This document shows positions 61,279 to 64,000 of a stretch of 64,000 nt of DNA, one piece after another. Below the pieces are notes generated by a model. It was given only the letters and a program-made list of their open reading frames with translations, was not told the origin of the DNA and made no database searches. A program made the position numbers and the translations under genes. Source of the stretch: Pusillimonas caeni (lineage in GTDB: Bacteria > Pseudomonadota > Gammaproteobacteria > Burkholderiales > Burkholderiaceae_B); the NCBI RefSeq assembly GCF_003545815.1, contig NZ_PDUW01000002.1, positions 124,001-188,000 of the forward strand, written 5' to 3'. How positions within the stretch are numbered: the stretch's first letter is position 1; the number at the start of each line of letters is the position of its first letter.

Positions 61279-62400
61279 TTAGACGGGCTGGTGGCCGTCG
61301 TTTTCCTTGAGGGCCTCTTCGCGATACAGGCCCAGCGACTTCATCACGGGCAGATCGTTGAAGCAGAACAGGCAGGCGTCCTCGCTTTGGCTGGCGTTGG
61401 CATGCTCGTGGAACATCCAGGACGGCACACAGAAGATGTCGCGTTCCTGCCAGTCGAAGCGCTGGCCGTTGATGATGGAGAAACCCTTGCCCTTGGCCAC
61501 CTGGTAGATGAAGCTGCCGGTGTGGCGGTGGGCCTTGGTATGCTCGCCCGGACGCAGCATCTGCATGCTGGCGCCTATGGTCTGCATGACAGGGCCGCCT
61601 GTCTTGGGGTTGATGTAGTTCATCAGCACGCCGTCGAAGGGCGAACCGTCGGTGACGCGGGCATACCGGCACAGCGCTTCGTAGGTGGGCTCCCACTCGT
61701 ACTTGAGCAACGGCGAATAGCCGTGTTCCCATTTGTCGTCGGACGGCGCCAGGCCGGTGCCGGCCCAGGTGGCGGTGCTGTCGTCGACGGCATAGGTGAC
61801 GGCCTGATTCAGGTCGGGGTGCACTGTATAAAAGTTGGCTTCCAGAGCATTGATCAGCGGGATGTCCAGGCCGTCCTGCCAGATGCAGGGCGAACCGTCC
61901 TCGCTGACGCCGTGCTCGTGCCAGGTGCCGTTGGGGGTCAGCACGAAGTCATTGGCGCCCAGTGTCATCTTGTGGCCGTCGACGACGGTATAGGCGCCGC
62001 TGCCTTCCATGATGAAGCGCAGGGCGCTGGCCGAATGGTTGTGCGCCGAGGCCAGTTCGCCGGGATTCATGGCCTGCAGGCCCGAATAAAGCCAGCCCAC
62101 GGCCGCGGCGACGTCCTGGCGGCCGGGATTGTTCAGATAAACGACCCGCCGGCCGGCCTTCTCGGGCGACACCAGGTCGATGGAACGCAGCACGTGGTCG
62201 CGCAGGTCGTTGTAGCGCCACAGCACGGGCACGGACGACGATTGCGGAAACCAGGGCTCGATCTTGTTGGCGACCGTCCAGAGTGCGCCGGTCTTGAGGG
62301 AATCGAGCTCTTCGTAATAGGCGAGCAGCTCGGGCGTGTCTTCGACGTTGGCGCGTCCGACCACGTCTTCGCGATAATTGGTGCGGGGTGCAATTTTCAT
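61279..62400 (-). CDS. Gentisate 1,2-dioxygenase-like bicupin (copy 2)
   Basis: This is a 373-aa bicupin dioxygenase. The first cupin has His120, His122 (SAHNHSASALRF) and His161, His163 (TWHEHG). Unlike copy 1 the second cupin also keeps metal ligands: His291, His293 (KAHRHTGSF) and His331, His333 (WMFHEHAN). The start at 62400 lies about 20 bases after the predicted transcription start. The substrate is probably gentisate or a substituted gentisate; salicylate or 1-hydroxy-2-naphthoate dioxygenase activity is a possible alternative. Confidence 0.88.
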   Translation of the reverse strand: MKIAPRTNYREDVVGRANVEDTPELLAYYEELDSLKTGALWTVANKIEPWFPQSSSVPVLWRYNDLRDHVLRSIDLVSPEKAGRRVVYLNNPGRQDVAAAVGWLYSGLQAMNPGELASAHNHSASALRFIMEGSGAYTVVDGHKMTLGANDFVLTPNGTWHEHGVSEDGSPCIWQDGLDIPLINALEANFYTVHPDLNQAVTYAVDDSTATWAGTGLAPSDDKWEHGYSPLLKYEWEPTYEALCRYARVTDGSPFDGVLMNYINPKTGGPVMQTIGASMQMLRPGEHTKAHRHTGSFIYQVAKGKGFSIINGQRFDWQERDIFCVPSWMFHEHANASQSEDACLFCFNDLPVMKSLGLYREEALKENDGHQPV

Positions 62401-62424
62401 GTCGGCCTGTCTCACTAAGAACTG

Positions 62425-62459
62425 ATTTTATAAAATCGTGGGCTTTTTCGATAATATTA
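62425..62459 (-). promoter_or_regulatory. Promoter/operator module of the dioxygenase 2 operon
   Basis: On the minus strand: TAATATTATCGAAAAAG, six bases, then ATTTTATAAAAT (palindrome at 62425-62436, part of the 14-bp GATTTTATAAAATC). -35 TTATCG, 16-bp spacer, -10 TATAAA. It differs from the module at 44130-44164 by one base in the first block and has the same spacing. Confidence 0.7.
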
Positions 62460-62610
62460 GAGAAAATTCAAGAGAAAAACAAGCGCCGGCAGGCGCGCCC
62501 GTCAGAGTATCGGTGTTATATATGCCAGCGTGGCGCAAGCGGCCCGCGCCTGCAAGGCAGGGCGTGCAATCCGGGGCTGCGCGCCCCTCCACCCATTCGC
62601 AGAAAATTCC

Positions 62611-63540
62611 ATGGCTACAGACTGGACCGACCGTATACGCCTGCGCAACCTGAAGTTCCTGCTCAGCCTTGCCCAGACGCGCAACCTCAGCCATTCGGCC
62701 AAGCTGCTGCATACGACGCAGCCGGGGCTTTCCAAGTGGCTCAAGGACCTGGAGACCGACATCGGCCTGCCTTTGTTCGAGCGCCACGCGCGCGGGCTGA
62801 CGCCCACCTCCCATGGCGAAACCCTGATCGCCCACGCGCGCCGCATCGACGCGCAGCTGGACCGGGCGGCGGACGACATGAATGTTCTGCGCGACGGGGG
62901 CGCCGGCCGCGTGGTGATCGGCGCCTCGGGCGCGGCCGCCACCGAAGCGGCTCCCCGCGCGATACTGGCGATGGCCGAGCGGATGCCCGACATGCGCATC
63001 GATCTGGTGGAGGGCACCATGGACCGCCTGCTGACGCTGCTGGCGCGCGGCGACCTGGACATCGTCATGGGCCGCACGGCAAGCGACATCGCGGTGGAAT
63101 CCAGCATTCAGTCCGAAGAGCTTTACGTCGAGCCCATCGACCTGGTCGCCCGCCCCGACCATCCACTGTTCGACCTGCCCGAGCTGCACTGGCACGACGT
63201 CAAGCAATACCGCTGGATAGTCTGGCCCAGCCAGACGCCCGTCAGGAACGCCCTGGAGGCCGCGCTGGCCAACGCCAACCAGTCCCTGCCCCGGAACTAT
63301 ATCGAAAGCAATTCGGTCATTGCCAACGTCACCCTGCTGACGCATAGCGACGTCATCGGCACGGCATCGCACCGCTCCACCGTCATGCTGGCCCGGCTCA
63401 ATCTGGTGCGCATCCTGCCTCTCAAGCTGGAGGGCTTCGGATCGGTCTCCATGTACTGGCGCAACGACGAACTGTATCCGAAGTCCTTCGAAATGGCTTT
63501 GGAATGCGTGCGGCGCACCACGCGGGAGGAAGCGGGCTAG
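62611..63540 (+). CDS. LysR-family regulator
   Basis: This is a 309-aa LysR regulator. The winged helix covers residues 10-60 (LRNLKFLLSLAQTRNLSHSAKLLHTTQPGLSKWLKDLETDIGLPLFERH). ATG 62611 is chosen; an earlier start would run into the control region. It is divergent from the dioxygenase 2 operon and may activate it together with the GntR protein. Confidence 0.92.
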   Translation: MATDWTDRIRLRNLKFLLSLAQTRNLSHSAKLLHTTQPGLSKWLKDLETDIGLPLFERHARGLTPTSHGETLIAHARRIDAQLDRAADDMNVLRDGGAGRVVIGASGAAATEAAPRAILAMAERMPDMRIDLVEGTMDRLLTLLARGDLDIVMGRTASDIAVESSIQSEELYVEPIDLVARPDHPLFDLPELHWHDVKQYRWIVWPSQTPVRNALEAALANANQSLPRNYIESNSVIANVTLLTHSDVIGTASHRSTVMLARLNLVRILPLKLEGFGSVSMYWRNDELYPKSFEMALECVRRTTREEAG

Positions 63541-63562
63541 CGTCGATGCGGCTCGACCGGCC

Positions 63563-64000
63563 CTAAGGCTGCGTGAGCTGCCTGACGAAGGTTTCCAGCG
63601 CCGCCTTGCGATTGTCCTTGCGCATGACGGCGTGCACGCTGGCTTCCAGGCCGGGTTCGTCCAGGGGGCGAAATGCCAGGGCGTGCGGCTGATAGGCGCT
63701 GGTAGAGGTCGGCACCAGCGCGATGCCCAGTCCGGCCGTCACCAGGCTGAGCTGCGCCGGCACCTCGGCCACGGTCTGTTCCACGTCGGGCGAGAAGCCG
63801 TGGGCCGCGCAAGCCCTGAAGATGCGTTCGGCAAAGGTCGACGTTTCGCGGCGAAGCATGACGAAGCGCTCGCCGGCAAGCTCGTCGAGCCGGATGCGCG
63901 TGCGTCGGGACAGGGGGTGTTCGGGAGGCAGGGCGACCAGCAGCGGGTCCGGCCACAGGCGGCGGCTGCACAGCAGGTCGTCCTCGATGGACTGGCGCGA
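63563..64000 (-). CDS. LysR-family regulator, C-terminal part (partial at window edge)
   Basis: The minus-strand frame is open from base 64000 to the stop at 63563 and encodes 145 residues of a LysR effector-binding domain: LLVALPPEHPLSRRTRIRLDELAGERFVML, then VTAGLGIALVPTS. The N-terminal DNA-binding part lies outside the window. It converges on the LysR gene at 62611. Confidence 0.85.
   Translation of the reverse strand, partial: SRQSIEDDLLCSRRLWPDPLLVALPPEHPLSRRTRIRLDELAGERFVMLRRETSTFAERIFRACAAHGFSPDVEQTVAEVPAQLSLVTAGLGIALVPTSTSAYQPHALAFRPLDEPGLEASVHAVMRKDNRKAALETFVRQLTQP

Noticed and set aside
59174-61732. Apparent 850-residue minus-strand protein running through the dioxygenase, FAH and nitrilase region
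   Set aside because: Only the part from 60217 down has a nitrilase domain with its own start; the upstream part is out of frame with the real FAH and dioxygenase genes.

Overview
The window is from a high-GC betaproteobacterium. The ribosomal proteins, EF-Tu, EF-G and RNA polymerase beta' look like Burkholderiales, most likely Alcaligenaceae (Bordetella, Achromobacter and relatives). The genus cannot be fixed from sequence alone. Housekeeping transcription and translation genes alternate with long catabolic insertions.

Layout. (1) 1-4.8 kb: 3' end of rpoB, rpoC and a strong terminator. (2) 5.0-16.6 kb: an orphan periplasmic binding protein, then a nine-gene operon. It holds hydantoinase/oxoprolinase A and B, a small Cys-rich protein, an isochorismatase-fold amidohydrolase, a complete BMP/nucleoside-type ABC importer and a MarR regulator. 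It probably imports and opens a cyclic ureide or amide; an N-methylhydantoin-like substrate fits best. (3) 16.6-21.8 kb: str operon (rpsL, rpsG, fusA, tuf) and rpsJ. (4) 21.8-24.0 kb: a TauE/SafE permease and a convergent guanine deaminase, which separate rpsJ from the rest of the S10 operon. (5) 24.1-29.2 kb: rplC-D-W-B, rpsS, rplV, rpsC, rplP, rpmC, rpsQ and a strong terminator. The spc operon does not follow. (6) 29.2-64 kb: a 35 kb region for aromatic acid catabolism centred on gentisate.

The aromatic region contains two gentisate 1,2-dioxygenases. One sits with a zeta-class GST isomerase, a fumarylpyruvate hydrolase and a 3-hydroxybenzoate 6-hydroxylase. The other sits with a different FAH-family hydrolase, a nitrilase and a GntR regulator. 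There are four FAH-family hydrolases, three flavin hydroxylases, a VanA-like Rieske oxygenase without its reductase, and aryl-alcohol and aldehyde dehydrogenases. A complete LivKHMGF-type importer and several orphan LivK-like binding proteins are present. A CaiB CoA-transferase / HMG-CoA-lyase-like / LeuC-like / LeuD-like operon could take maleate or citraconate to central metabolites.

Most notable observations: a 35-bp promoter/operator module with the same spacing upstream of both the aromatic importer (44130-44164) and the GntR-containing gentisate operon (62425-62459); evidence for both the isomerase-dependent and the direct-hydrolysis gentisate routes, with a possible methylgentisate/citraconate branch; a repeated binding protein + oxygenase + FAH cassette; a binding-protein gene with a broken 3' end next to an IS3-like remnant; and catabolic islands lying at breaks in the ribosomal gene order. 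No CRISPR array, rRNA or tRNA gene was recognised.
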